This document shows, piece after piece, positions 13,266 through 21,150 of a stretch of DNA of 64,000 bases. The notes under the pieces were generated by a model. The model had not been told where the DNA came from, searched no databases, and worked only from the letters and a program-made list of their open reading frames with translations. A program made the position numbers and the translations under genes. Source of the stretch: Amycolatopsis japonica (GTDB lineage: Bacteria; Actinomycetota; Actinomycetes; Mycobacteriales; Pseudonocardiaceae); assembly GCF_000732925.1 (NCBI RefSeq), contig NZ_CP008953.1, forward strand, positions 1 to 64,000, in the 5' to 3' direction. How positions within the stretch are numbered: position 1 is the stretch's first letter; every line of letters begins with the position of its first letter.

Positions 13266-13637
13266 ATGGTCAGTTTCGAAACCGACCTCGACGATCTCAG
13301 GTTGTCGAGCAAGGAACTGCAGAATGCCGCGGACATCGTCAGCACCGCACACACCGGTGTGCGGGGCCAGGACGTGCCGGCTCCCGACCCGGTCACGGGT
13401 GGCTTCATGCCCGGCCTTTTCGCGCCGGACACCGCGTTCGGGAAGACGCTGGGCATGCGCGGGGTTTCGGCGGCGTACGAGGAACACCGCCAGGCCGTCG
13501 AGAAGATGCTCGGGAAGCTGCTCCGCAGCACGCAGGACGCCTCACAGGCGCTGGCGAGGGTCGCCGAACTTTACGAAGCCGTGGACGAGGACAACAAGCA
13601 GCGAGTGAACCGCGCGGCGTACGGGAACCAGGGGTAG
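13266..13637 (+). CDS. EspC/DUF2580-like type VII secretion-associated protein
   Basis: A 123-residue, mostly helical protein beginning MVSFETDLDDLRLSSKELQ, the pattern of EspC-like (ESX-associated) and WXG100-superfamily proteins. It has no Cys and ends with a short helical region (EAVDEDNKQRVNRAAY). ATG at 13266 has GCGAGG six bases upstream and is preferred over the GTG at 13260. It leads a three-gene unit. The next start is four bases after its stop. A role as partner or substrate of a type VII system is inferred; no EccC-type ATPase lies in the window. Confidence 0.72.
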   Translation: MVSFETDLDDLRLSSKELQNAADIVSTAHTGVRGQDVPAPDPVTGGFMPGLFAPDTAFGKTLGMRGVSAAYEEHRQAVEKMLGKLLRSTQDASQALARVAELYEAVDEDNKQRVNRAAYGNQG

Positions 13638-13641
13638 CGGC

Positions 13642-14676
13642 GTGGACGGGTATTTCAACGCTTTGGACGCGGAGACCAACTCCGGCTTCGGCGACAACAG
13701 CAAACTCCTCGAAGGAATCACCCACGACCTCCAAGCGGGCGCCGAGAAGGCCTTCACGGCCGTCGACCTCCTTTTCCAGCCGTGGATGTTCGGCAGCGAC
13801 GCGGATTTCAGCGGTGGGCGCAAGGAACAGATCCGCGACTTCTTCCTCGAATTCTCCGACGCGCAGCTCGTCGGCGAGAACAGTCTGCAGCCCATGATCG
13901 AGGCCTACGAAGGTCTCTGGAACGCTTTCCAGGACACGAAAGCGCCGCTCGACCGGTCCTTGGTCCTGCTTCTCAAGTGGCGCGGTGAAGGCGCCGAGAC
14001 CGCCAAGAGCTACATCCAGGGTCTCGTGAACACCTATTCCCGCGTGGGTACCAAACTCACCGTGCTGGAAGCCGACATCGTGGCCGCGCGGGACGCCATC
14101 GCGACCGCACGGGCCGACCTGAGCACTCTCGCCGCCTCCTTTCTGACCGCGGCGGAAAAATACCGGGACGACAAGGAACGGCAGGACGAATCCGCCTTGG
14201 TGAAGGCGTTGGCCGCGACCTTCGCCGCCGCTGTCACCGCTCTGCTCGTGGCGGCCGCGCCACCGGCAGGACTCACCGCGGCGACGTTCTTCACCACGGC
14301 GAACGGTGTGCAGGTCGCCGGTGCGGCGGCCGGTGCCGGGCTCTCGACCCTGGTCTCCGAGAACGCCGCGATCGTCGGGGACAGCCCCGAAATGATCTAC
14401 AACAGCTTCCACGACGGTGTGGTCAACATCCGTGAAGCCATGTTCCGCGCGTCGGAATCCCTGATCTCGAAGATCAACACCGAGATCAACAACCTGCCGA
14501 TCATCCCCGAACCGCCGGACGTCAGCCCCGGCGAGACCTTCGATCCCGGCAACTTCGAAACCGAAAACACCGACAAGGGAACGGAAAAACGGGTCCGGGA
14601 CAAGAACGTCGACATCTCGAACGACGGCAAGTTCCAGGAACCGCCGATGGAACTTTCCCCGCTGCCGACCGACTGA
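13642..14676 (+). CDS. Long helical WXG100-superfamily-like protein
   Basis: A 344-residue protein with extended helices (about 90-190), followed by a glycine/alanine-rich hydrophobic segment (about 190-240, AATFAAAVTALLVAAAPPAGL) and a charged, Pro-rich tail from about 290. This layout resembles the long type VII-associated proteins in Pseudonocardiaceae triads. The hydrophobic part could insert into a membrane. GTG at 13642 is used because it follows the previous stop by four bases and the upstream CAGGGGTAG can act as ribosome binding site. Function is unknown. Confidence 0.7.
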   Translation: MDGYFNALDAETNSGFGDNSKLLEGITHDLQAGAEKAFTAVDLLFQPWMFGSDADFSGGRKEQIRDFFLEFSDAQLVGENSLQPMIEAYEGLWNAFQDTKAPLDRSLVLLLKWRGEGAETAKSYIQGLVNTYSRVGTKLTVLEADIVAARDAIATARADLSTLAASFLTAAEKYRDDKERQDESALVKALAATFAAAVTALLVAAAPPAGLTAATFFTTANGVQVAGAAAGAGLSTLVSENAAIVGDSPEMIYNSFHDGVVNIREAMFRASESLISKINTEINNLPIIPEPPDVSPGETFDPGNFETENTDKGTEKRVRDKNVDISNDGKFQEPPMELSPLPTD

Positions 14677-14685
14677 TGGAGGATC

Positions 14686-15189
14686 GTGGCTGACGAACCG
14701 GCGGCCAAGAAGCCGCCAGCCGACCGGCAAGCAATGCTCGAGGCACTGGCCGCCCTCTCGGTCGACGCGTCCTCACCGGACGGTGCCGTTTCCGTTTCGG
14801 TCAACACCGACGGCGTGATGACGCGGCTCAGAGTGGGCGAAGCCGCGTCGCGGATGTCGCCCGCCGAGATCGCGGACACCGTGATGCGGACCTATCAGGA
14901 AGCGCAGCAAGGATCCGCGAAACGCAGCGCGGAGCTGATGGCGCCGATCGGCAACGCCGGGTACATCACGGACAGGCTCCGCTGGCGGCTCGGGTTCACT
15001 CCTTCCTTCCAACAGGAAGGGGAAACCGTCGCGCCGTCGGTCCCGGTTTCCCGCCGTCCGCCCGCGAGCACTGAGAACGTGGTGCTCAAGGACCGGTCGG
15101 AGGAACCGGCCGGGCTCGCACCGGACGAGCAGCCCGAATCCGACGACCAGTACTACGAGCAAGGCCTGCGGTACCGGCCTTCCTGGTAG
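14686..15189 (+). CDS. YbaB/EbfC-like protein
   Basis: A 167-residue protein. Residues ~15-90 fit the YbaB/EbfC fold (NTDGVMTRLRVGEAASRMSP, then IADTVMRTYQEAQQ). This family binds DNA nonspecifically. Copies linked to EspC/WXG100 genes are common in actinobacteria and their role is unsettled. The C-terminal 60 residues are Pro/Glu-rich and probably disordered. GTG at 14686 follows TGGAGGATC, and the gap from the previous gene is nine bases, so all three genes are probably one transcript. Confidence 0.75.
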   Translation: MADEPAAKKPPADRQAMLEALAALSVDASSPDGAVSVSVNTDGVMTRLRVGEAASRMSPAEIADTVMRTYQEAQQGSAKRSAELMAPIGNAGYITDRLRWRLGFTPSFQQEGETVAPSVPVSRRPPASTENVVLKDRSEEPAGLAPDEQPESDDQYYEQGLRYRPSW

Positions 15190-15196
15190 CGCGGGC

Positions 15197-15228
15197 TTGC
15201 CCTCAAGCGTGCTTCAGCGTGCACGCTG
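15197..15228 (+). promoter_or_regulatory. MerR-type promoter of the MFS transporter
   Basis: TTGCCC (15197-15202) and CACGCT (15222-15227) have a 19-bp spacer, the over-long spacing typical of MerR-controlled promoters. The spacer holds CCTCAAG-CGTG-CTTCAGC (15201-15218), shaped like a SoxR-type dyad. A perfect 14-bp palindrome CAGCGTGCACGCTG (15215-15228) overlaps the -10. The ATG is six bases after the -10 with no Shine-Dalgarno, consistent with a leaderless transcript. Confidence 0.5.
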
Positions 15229-15233
15229 CCGGT

Positions 15234-16700
15234 ATGAAACGTGAAGGCGCCGTGCTCGCGTTGGCCTGCGCAGGATCCTTCGTGGTCATCCTCGACGCGA
15301 CGATCGTTTCCGTCGCCCTGCCCTCGATCCGGTTCGGCCTCGGCTTCTCGGCAGGCACGCTGACGTGGGTGGTGAACGCGTACACACTCGCGTTCGCCGG
15401 GTTCCTGTTGCTGGGCGGACGGTTGTGCGACGAATTCGGGGTCCGGCGGATCTTCGTGCTCGGGATGAGCCTGTTCACCGTCGCGCGGCTCGCCGCCGGG
15501 CTCGCCGGTTCCCCGGGAACACTGCTCGTCGCCCGCACGGTGCAAGGGTTCGGCGGCGCGCTGCTGATGCCGGTCACGTTGTCCCTGCTGACGACGACGT
15601 TCACCGAACCCGCCCGTCGTGCGCGGGCCTTGGGCACCTGGAGCGCGGTGGGCGCGGCCGGAGCCGCGGCGGGGCCGGTGATCGGCGGCTTGCTGACGCA
15701 GTGGGCGGGCTGGCGCTGGGTGTTCTTCGTCAGTGTCCCGATCGGAGTGGTGGCCGTTCTCGTCGCAGGAACGGTGTTGCCGCTTCGGGATCGAAGCCGT
15801 CCTCGCGGCAGGCTGGACGTGCTCGGCGCGGTGTTGTCGGCGACGGGACTCGTCGGTGTGGTCTACGCGGTGATGCGTTCGTCGTCCGACGGCTGGGGAA
15901 GCGGGTCCGTGCTGCTCCCGCTGTCCGGCGGGCTCGTCCTGCTCGCCGTTTTCCTGGTGCACCAGCACCGGTGGGCGGACGAACCGCTGGTCGCGCTCGG
16001 AATCTTCCGGCTGCGTTCGGTCAGCAGCGGGAACGTGGTGATCTTCTTGCTGGGACTGGGTTTCCTCGCCAGCCCGATCCTGCTTTCGTTGTACCTGCAG
16101 GATGTCCACGGATACTCGCCGATGCGGGCGGGATTGGCCTACCTGCCGATGGGGGTGGCGATGTTCGCCGGCGCGCGGACGGCGGGCGGGTTGTCGGTGC
16201 GGATCGGGCCCCGGCGTGCGGCGGCGCTGTACTGCGCGCTCGGCGCGGTGGGTTTCGCCGCGATCGCGGCCTTGGCCGGCGCGCACGCTTCCTACGTCGT
16301 TTCCGTGCTGGTGCCCGGAATGGTCTTCGGCTTCGGGACGGCGGCGGCCTTCACCCCGATCACCATGGCCGCCACGAGCGGCGTCCCGGAACGTCAGAAC
16401 GGCCTGGCCGCCGGTCTGCTGAACACGGTCCGGCAGACCAGCGGCGCGCTCGGGCTCGCCGCGTTGACCGCGCTCGCGGCGGCCGTGACCGCGAGTTCGC
16501 CGTCCGGCCTGCCGAAGGGCGAGGCGCTGGTGCACGGTTACACCGCCGCGTTCCTCGCCTCCGCCGCCTGTCTCGCGGCCGCCGCGGTGGTCGCGGCGGT
16601 GACGATGCCCGGGCTCAGCTCGCCGCCGCGTGCGCGGGCAGATCGACCCGGTCGCGGAACCAGGGGCAGTCCTCAAGGTTCCCGTCACGGCGGCAGGTGA
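15234..16700 (+). CDS. MFS transporter, DHA2 (14-helix) drug exporter family
   Basis: A 488-residue proton-coupled exporter. Motif A-like GGRLCDEFGVRRIF lies after helix 2, and antiporter motif C-like GPVIGGLL in helix 5. About 14 hydrophobic segments are seen, ending AVVAAVTMPG. The family expels drugs or secondary metabolites; the substrate is unknown. ATG at 15234 is preferred over GTG at 15219, which lies inside the promoter palindrome. The last ~28 codons overlap the convergent merR gene and look like its antisense, so the functional protein probably ends near residue 460. Confidence 0.92.
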   Translation: MKREGAVLALACAGSFVVILDATIVSVALPSIRFGLGFSAGTLTWVVNAYTLAFAGFLLLGGRLCDEFGVRRIFVLGMSLFTVARLAAGLAGSPGTLLVARTVQGFGGALLMPVTLSLLTTTFTEPARRARALGTWSAVGAAGAAAGPVIGGLLTQWAGWRWVFFVSVPIGVVAVLVAGTVLPLRDRSRPRGRLDVLGAVLSATGLVGVVYAVMRSSSDGWGSGSVLLPLSGGLVLLAVFLVHQHRWADEPLVALGIFRLRSVSSGNVVIFLLGLGFLASPILLSLYLQDVHGYSPMRAGLAYLPMGVAMFAGARTAGGLSVRIGPRRAAALYCALGAVGFAAIAALAGAHASYVVSVLVPGMVFGFGTAAAFTPITMAATSGVPERQNGLAAGLLNTVRQTSGALGLAALTALAAAVTASSPSGLPKGEALVHGYTAAFLASAACLAAAAVVAAVTMPGLSSPPRARADRPGRGTRGSPQGSRHGGR

Positions 16701-17013
16701 GCAGTTCGACCAGGTAGTCGTGCGCGGTGTCGAGCCGCGCGCGCTCCCGTTCGATCTCGGCGAGCCGTCCCGTCACCACGTCCCGCCAGCGGTGCTGTTC
16801 GGCGAGCAGCTCGGTGATCCTGGCCAGACCCAGCCCGCCGATCCGCCGCCAGTGCTTGATCAGCGCGATGCGGTACAGCTGATCGTCGTCGTAATACCGC
16901 TGTCCCGAGCGGCGGAAGGCGGTGATGAGCCCGCGGCGCTCCCAGTAGTGCAGGGTCGAGATCGCCAGCCCGAAATGATCGGCGGCTTCGCGAACCGGCG
17001 TCAAGGAATCCAT
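16615..17013 (-). CDS. MerR family transcriptional regulator
   Basis: A 132-residue regulator. The N-terminal winged helix is MDSLTPVREAADHFGLAISTL-type, followed by HYWERRGLI and RYYDDDQLYRI, typical MerR residues. A dimerisation helix follows. The C-terminus has two Cys (LLTCRRDGNLEDCPWF), about nine residues apart, which may sense thiols, metal or redox state. It converges on the MFS gene with an 86-bp overlap and probably controls that gene through the MerR-type promoter at 15197; this is inference. Confidence 0.9.
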   Translation of the reverse strand: MDSLTPVREAADHFGLAISTLHYWERRGLITAFRRSGQRYYDDDQLYRIALIKHWRRIGGLGLARITELLAEQHRWRDVVTGRLAEIERERARLDTAHDYLVELLTCRRDGNLEDCPWFRDRVDLPAHAAAS

Positions 17014-17022
17014 GTGATCAGT

Positions 17023-17041
17023 CTAGGTTAGGTCACCCTAA
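17023..17041. promoter_or_regulatory. Iron-box-like palindrome upstream of merR
   Basis: The 19-mer agrees with the IdeR/DmdR consensus TTAGGTTAGGCTAACCTAA at 15 positions. Its core GTTAGG-TCAC-CCTAAC (17027-17042) is a perfect 6-bp dyad. It lies ten bases upstream of the merR start on the minus strand. A box with the same core occurs upstream of fprA at 36375. Confidence 0.5.
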
Positions 17042-17057
17042 CTTTCGAGTCTGTCCG

Positions 17058-17909
17058 TCAGACGCGCAGCAGCCGCTCGTCGAGTTTCGCCAGATGGTCG
17101 CGGCCGAACTCGCCGTTCTCCAGGTCGCGCCACAGCACCGGCGGCAGATCCTGTGCCACCTCGGGCGAACGTGAAGCGGCGGCCAGCGCGATCGTCGCGA
17201 CGGTGTCGACGTCGCCGGTGAGCGCGACGGCGGAGTGCAGCATCCGGGCGAGTCCTCCGCCGCCGGTCAACACGGTCAGCGCCGCGCGCACGCTCATCCA
17301 GCCTTGCGGCCCGACCTTGCCCGACCACGGCAGCGCCCAGCCGCCGTGCCCCACATCCTCGGGAAGGATCCCTTCGATCCACCTCGCGATCTCGGAAAGC
17401 GGTCCCACCCGATGGTGGCAATAGTGCACGGCCAGCGCGGCCGCCTGCGCCGCGGCGATCCCGGCCGGGGTGTCGTGCGTGATCCTGGCCTGCAGTTTCG
17501 CGTGATAGAGCACGTCGTCGACGGTCGGCAGGACCCCGATCGGCCCGGCGCGCATGGCGGCGCCGCTCTTGTCGCTCTGCGGCCGGAGCCGTCGCAGCAG
17601 CTCTTCGCCGTCGCGGACCTCGCTGAGCAGCTGATGGAAACGCGGCGCGTAGCCGTCGTGCGGATCGCGGTGATACGCCCGCACGAACTGCTCGGCGAGC
17701 AGCAGCGGCGTCCATCGCAGCCCGGAGACGAGCACCTCGGCGATCGCGATCGTCATCTGCGTGTCGTCGGTGTAGCGACCGGCCGGGGCACCGGGCAGCC
17801 CGTGATGCGGCACGTAACCGGTCAGGTTGTTGTGCTCCGCGACGAAGCCCGGGTACGCGTGCTCGAAGGAGCCCCCGTACGCGTCGCCGATTGCCAGCTC
17901 GACCAGCAT
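17058..17909 (-). CDS. ADP-ribosylglycohydrolase family protein (DraG/ARH-like)
   Basis: Enzymes of this family remove ADP-ribose from modified proteins or related substrates with a binuclear Mg2+ centre. The 283-residue protein has the N-terminal GDAYG motif, the metal-binding YTDDTQM near residue 47, SDKSGAAMRAGPIG near 114, THDTPAGIA and the C-terminal metal motif TGDVDTVATIA. These are the expected Asp/Thr ligands, so it should be active. Physiological substrate unknown. It runs opposite to the winged-helix gene that starts 54 bases away. Confidence 0.9.
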   Translation of the reverse strand: MLVELAIGDAYGGSFEHAYPGFVAEHNNLTGYVPHHGLPGAPAGRYTDDTQMTIAIAEVLVSGLRWTPLLLAEQFVRAYHRDPHDGYAPRFHQLLSEVRDGEELLRRLRPQSDKSGAAMRAGPIGVLPTVDDVLYHAKLQARITHDTPAGIAAAQAAALAVHYCHHRVGPLSEIARWIEGILPEDVGHGGWALPWSGKVGPQGWMSVRAALTVLTGGGGLARMLHSAVALTGDVDTVATIALAAASRSPEVAQDLPPVLWRDLENGEFGRDHLAKLDERLLRV

Positions 17910-17963
17910 CCGTCCATCGTGCCAGGCTGCGAGGTGTCACCAAGTGCCCATACCGTGGAACTC

Positions 17964-19157
17964 ATGGCGACCGACAAGCTGCGCGCGTGGTGGGCACATC
18001 GGCAGGGTCTCGACGGATCGCTGCTCGGGTCATCGGCGGCCGAGGTACTGGAACGGACCGGCTGGATGCGCTCGGTCGGCGGTTCGGCGCCCTATCTCGG
18101 GCTGTTCGCCAGAGCCCGTCTGGATCGCGAGACGGTGGACGCGGACGTCGCCCGGCTGGCCATCCACGAGCTGCCTTCGGCGCGCGGCTGCACTTACGTC
18201 CTGCCGTCGGCGGATTTCGAACTCGGCCTGACCGTCGGGGCCGCGGCACCGGCGGGTGAACTCGTGGCCGCGGAGAAGTACCTCGGCGTCACACAGGCCG
18301 AGATCGAGCAGCTGTGCGTCACCGTCGCCGATCTGCTCGACGCTTCGGACGAACCGCTCGGTCCGGCCGCGATCAAGGACGCCGCCGGGTCCGCGGTGCG
18401 CGATCTGGGGGAGGCGGGCCGCAAACGCGGCACCACCACGACGTTGCCGCTCGCGCTCGGCCTGCTCCAGGCGCGCGGCGACATCCGCCGGGTCCCGGTC
18501 AACGGCCGGCTGGATCAGCAGCGCTACGGCTATGTCCGGTGGACGCCGTCCCCGCGTGGCGGACTGTCCGATATGGACACCGCGCGGACCGAACTGGCCC
18601 GGCGGTACTTCTCGTGGGCGGCTCCGGCGTCGCTCAGGCATTTCCGCTGGTTCTCCGGTTTCACCGCGGCGAGCGCGAAGAAGATCGCGGAACAGCTGGA
18701 ACTCGTGCCGCTCGACGGCACCGATCTGGTGATGCCCAAGGAACTCGCGGACGAGTTCGCCGCGTTCACCGTGCCGTCGGAGCCGTCGTACGCGCTGCTC
18801 GCGGGGATCGACGGCATCCATCTTCTGCACCGCGAGATGTCACGGCTGCTCGCGGACGCCGACGTCGAACGCCCGGTGCCCGGCGGACGGCCGGGGGAGA
18901 CGCTGGGCGGACAGGCGGATCCGCCGAGTCACGTGATCGTCGACAGGGGCCGCATCGCCGGCTTGTGGGAGTTCGACACCGAAGCCGGAAAGATCGTCCA
19001 CAAGTTCTTCGGCGAAGAGGACGCCGCGTTGCGCGAGACGATCGCGAAGACCGAAGAATTCGTCCGTGACCAACTCGGCGACGCCCGGAGCTTCAGCTTG
19101 GATTCGCCGAAGAGCCGGGCGTCGCGAGTGGCCGATCTCAGGCCTTCGCCTCGTTGA
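17964..19157 (+). CDS. Winged-helix DNA-binding protein (YcaQ/AlkX-like, HTH_42)
   Basis: A 397-residue protein matching the winged helix DNA-binding domain family that includes crosslink-repair glycosylases YcaQ and AlkX. It begins MATDKLRAWWAHRQGLDG, followed by the conserved LERTGWMRSVGG and PYLGLFARA. Further seen are RGCTYVLP, YFSWAAPASLRHF and the near-C-terminal VIVDRGRIAGLWEFD. A role in DNA damage repair is possible but not shown. ATG at 17964 is chosen; the frame is open far upstream only because of high GC. The last 20 bases overlap the convergent carboxypeptidase gene. Confidence 0.8.
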   Translation: MATDKLRAWWAHRQGLDGSLLGSSAAEVLERTGWMRSVGGSAPYLGLFARARLDRETVDADVARLAIHELPSARGCTYVLPSADFELGLTVGAAAPAGELVAAEKYLGVTQAEIEQLCVTVADLLDASDEPLGPAAIKDAAGSAVRDLGEAGRKRGTTTTLPLALGLLQARGDIRRVPVNGRLDQQRYGYVRWTPSPRGGLSDMDTARTELARRYFSWAAPASLRHFRWFSGFTAASAKKIAEQLELVPLDGTDLVMPKELADEFAAFTVPSEPSYALLAGIDGIHLLHREMSRLLADADVERPVPGGRPGETLGGQADPPSHVIVDRGRIAGLWEFDTEAGKIVHKFFGEEDAALRETIAKTEEFVRDQLGDARSFSLDSPKSRASRVADLRPSPR

Positions 19158-20415
19158 TGAGGATGTCGACGGCCTTGTCGTTGCGCGCGGTCTGCTCCGG
19201 GATCACCGAAGCGGGCGGGTAGAAGCCGTCGATCCCGCCGTCCTTCGGGTACATCTCGAAGGTGTAGCTGAGGATCTTGTGCTTGCCCCACGCCCAGTCG
19301 TTGATGTCGCCGTCGGTGACGTACAGATCGCTGGACTGCTCGGGCGTGTAGCCGTTGGTGCCCGCCATCTGCTTGCCGACGTCGGCGAAGCGCTTCGCTT
19401 CCTCCTCGTTCAGACCGGTGTCGGTCTCGGCCTTCGTGTAGCCGTAAGGCCAGAGCACCAGCTCCGAGAAGGTGTGGAAGTCGATGTGCGTCTTGATCTG
19501 CTGCGCGCCACCGACCACGCGGGAGTCGATGAACGCCGCGACCGCCTTGGTCTCGGACTCGGAGAACGCCGACGGACCGTGGTAGTCCTCGGCGGACGGG
19601 CTGTTGCTCGACCCGCCGCAGCAGTTCCACTTGTAGTCCCAGTTGCGGTTCGGGTCGGTGCCGACCGCGCTGCTGCCGGGAACGGGCTTCCGCGTCTTGC
19701 GCCAGCCCTGGTACTCGCCGCCGGTGATGTCGTACTCGGAGCCGTCCGGGTTGACGTTCGGGATCACGTAGATCTCGTGCTCGTCGACCATCTTCTTGAT
19801 GGCCGGATCGCTCGCGTACCCGCTGGTGAACCGCTGCACGATCCGCAGGCACATCTCGGTGGTGAGGTGTTCGCGCGCGTGCTGGTTGCAGGTGAACAGG
19901 ACCTCGGGCTCGTTCTCGTCCGTGCCCGCGTTGTCGCTGATCTTCAGCAGGTTCAGCTCACGGCCTTCGTAGGACTTGCCGACACTCGACAGGGTCGCGA
20001 TGTCGCTGTGGTCCTTCGCGGCCTTCTGCAGCTCCGCGGTTGTTTCGGCGTAGGTGTGGTACGCCTCGTCGCCCGGCGGGAAGTCGCCCGCGACGGCCGC
20101 GGTGCCCGCCCGACCGCTGCGCTGTTTCAGCATGCTGTCGAAGTCGCCGAGCGACTTCAGTCCGAAGCCGTTCGCACGCAGGGCGGCGGCCTGTCCCGGA
20201 GTGGCGACGATGGTCAGCGCGCCGCCGCGCGAGCCCGCGACGTCGACGCCGGTGCGGGCGACCTCGGTGCGTTTGTCGGGGGTGGACGCGCCCTCCACCG
20301 AATACAGCCCTCTCGCCGGGTCGCCGGTCTGGGCGCTCGCGACGGGCGTCGTGACGGCCAGCAGGGCGAGCCCTGTGGCGGCCAAGGCGCCCCCGATGCG
20401 ACGGCGTGTGGACAT
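19138..20415 (-). CDS. Secreted zinc carboxypeptidase, M14 family
   Basis: A 425-residue exported metallopeptidase that trims C-terminal residues from peptides. A signal peptide is clear (MSTRRRIGGALAATGLALLA..., cleavage near ASA-QT at 28-29), followed by a pro-region to about residue 115. The M14 zinc site is HAREH with downstream Glu (QHAREHLTTE) and the third ligand His in IDFHTFSELV. The substrate-binding NRNWDYKW and catalytic Glu in YTFEMYP are present. A Cys pair (NCC) resembles Streptomyces enzymes. Autonomous gene, facing the winged-helix gene. Confidence 0.95.
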   Translation of the reverse strand: MSTRRRIGGALAATGLALLAVTTPVASAQTGDPARGLYSVEGASTPDKRTEVARTGVDVAGSRGGALTIVATPGQAAALRANGFGLKSLGDFDSMLKQRSGRAGTAAVAGDFPPGDEAYHTYAETTAELQKAAKDHSDIATLSSVGKSYEGRELNLLKISDNAGTDENEPEVLFTCNQHAREHLTTEMCLRIVQRFTSGYASDPAIKKMVDEHEIYVIPNVNPDGSEYDITGGEYQGWRKTRKPVPGSSAVGTDPNRNWDYKWNCCGGSSNSPSAEDYHGPSAFSESETKAVAAFIDSRVVGGAQQIKTHIDFHTFSELVLWPYGYTKAETDTGLNEEEAKRFADVGKQMAGTNGYTPEQSSDLYVTDGDINDWAWGKHKILSYTFEMYPKDGGIDGFYPPASVIPEQTARNDKAVDILINEAKA

Positions 20416-20508
20416 TTCGCCTCCGAACGATCTGGGGACAAGGTGGGTTCACCGTCGCCGAAGTGAATCGTCCACGACAACCCGACGATCGTCGTTCCCA
20501 GTTACCGT

Positions 20509-21150
20509 TTACGGCCAGAGGCGTTCTTTGTGCCAGGTCCCGTCCGCGCGCCGGTAGCGGAGCCGCCGGTGCCGCCGGTCGTGGCTCGCCTGCCAGAACT
20601 CCACTTCGGACGGCGTCACCAGATAGCGGGTCCAGGTTTCCGGTGCCACGCCAGGATTCTCCTCGACCCACCGCTCCGCTTCCGCGGCCGCACGGTCGAG
20701 ATCGGCCGGGTCGTCGAGCACCTGGGACTGCCTGCCGATGAACGCCTCCACCCGGGAAGCCGGCGGCCGGGCGGTGAAGTCGGCCGCGGACACCTCGGGA
20801 TCGGCGACGGCGACCGGGCCGCGCAGACGGACCTGACGGCCGCGTCCCGGCCAGAAGAAGGTCAGCGCGGCGAACGGATTCTTCGCCAGCTGAACCCCTT
20901 TCGGGCTTTCGGAGCTCGTCGCGACCGCCCAGGTGTCGCCGTCGACGTCCTTGAGGATCACGACGCGCGCGTCCGGCATCCTGTCGGCGTCCACTGTGGA
21001 CAGAGTGACGGCGTGCGGCGCCAGGACGTGTTCCCCCGCCTCATTGAGCCATTCCAGGAAAAGCTCGCGCGGGGTCGCGGGTGTGGCCTCGGTGTCGAAC
21101 TCCGGGAGTTCTTCGGGGAACGAAGGCCAGCCGCGCAACGTGCGATCCAT
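20509..21150 (-). CDS. pdxH: Pyridoxamine 5'-phosphate oxidase
   Basis: The FMN enzyme oxidises pyridoxine or pyridoxamine 5'-phosphate to pyridoxal 5'-phosphate. The 213-residue product has normal length. FMN/substrate motifs are visible: ARVVILKDVD, ATSSESPKGVQLAKNP, FFWPGRGRQVRLRG, and the C-terminal FWQASHDRRHRRLRYRR leading to ERLWP. The Q-x-S segment VEAFIGRQSQ is also conserved. Its ATG overlaps the stop of the upstream gene in TGATG, so translation is probably coupled. Confidence 0.95.
   Translation of the reverse strand: MDRTLRGWPSFPEELPEFDTEATPATPRELFLEWLNEAGEHVLAPHAVTLSTVDADRMPDARVVILKDVDGDTWAVATSSESPKGVQLAKNPFAALTFFWPGRGRQVRLRGPVAVADPEVSAADFTARPPASRVEAFIGRQSQVLDDPADLDRAAAEAERWVEENPGVAPETWTRYLVTPSEVEFWQASHDRRHRRLRYRRADGTWHKERLWP

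Noticed and set aside
17235..17963. Upstream part of the open frame leading into the winged-helix gene
   Set aside because: It is antisense to the ADP-ribosylglycohydrolase gene; conservation starts at the ATG at 17964.
20995..21002. TGTGGACA inside pdxH
   Set aside because: Single copy in coding sequence, no neighbour box.
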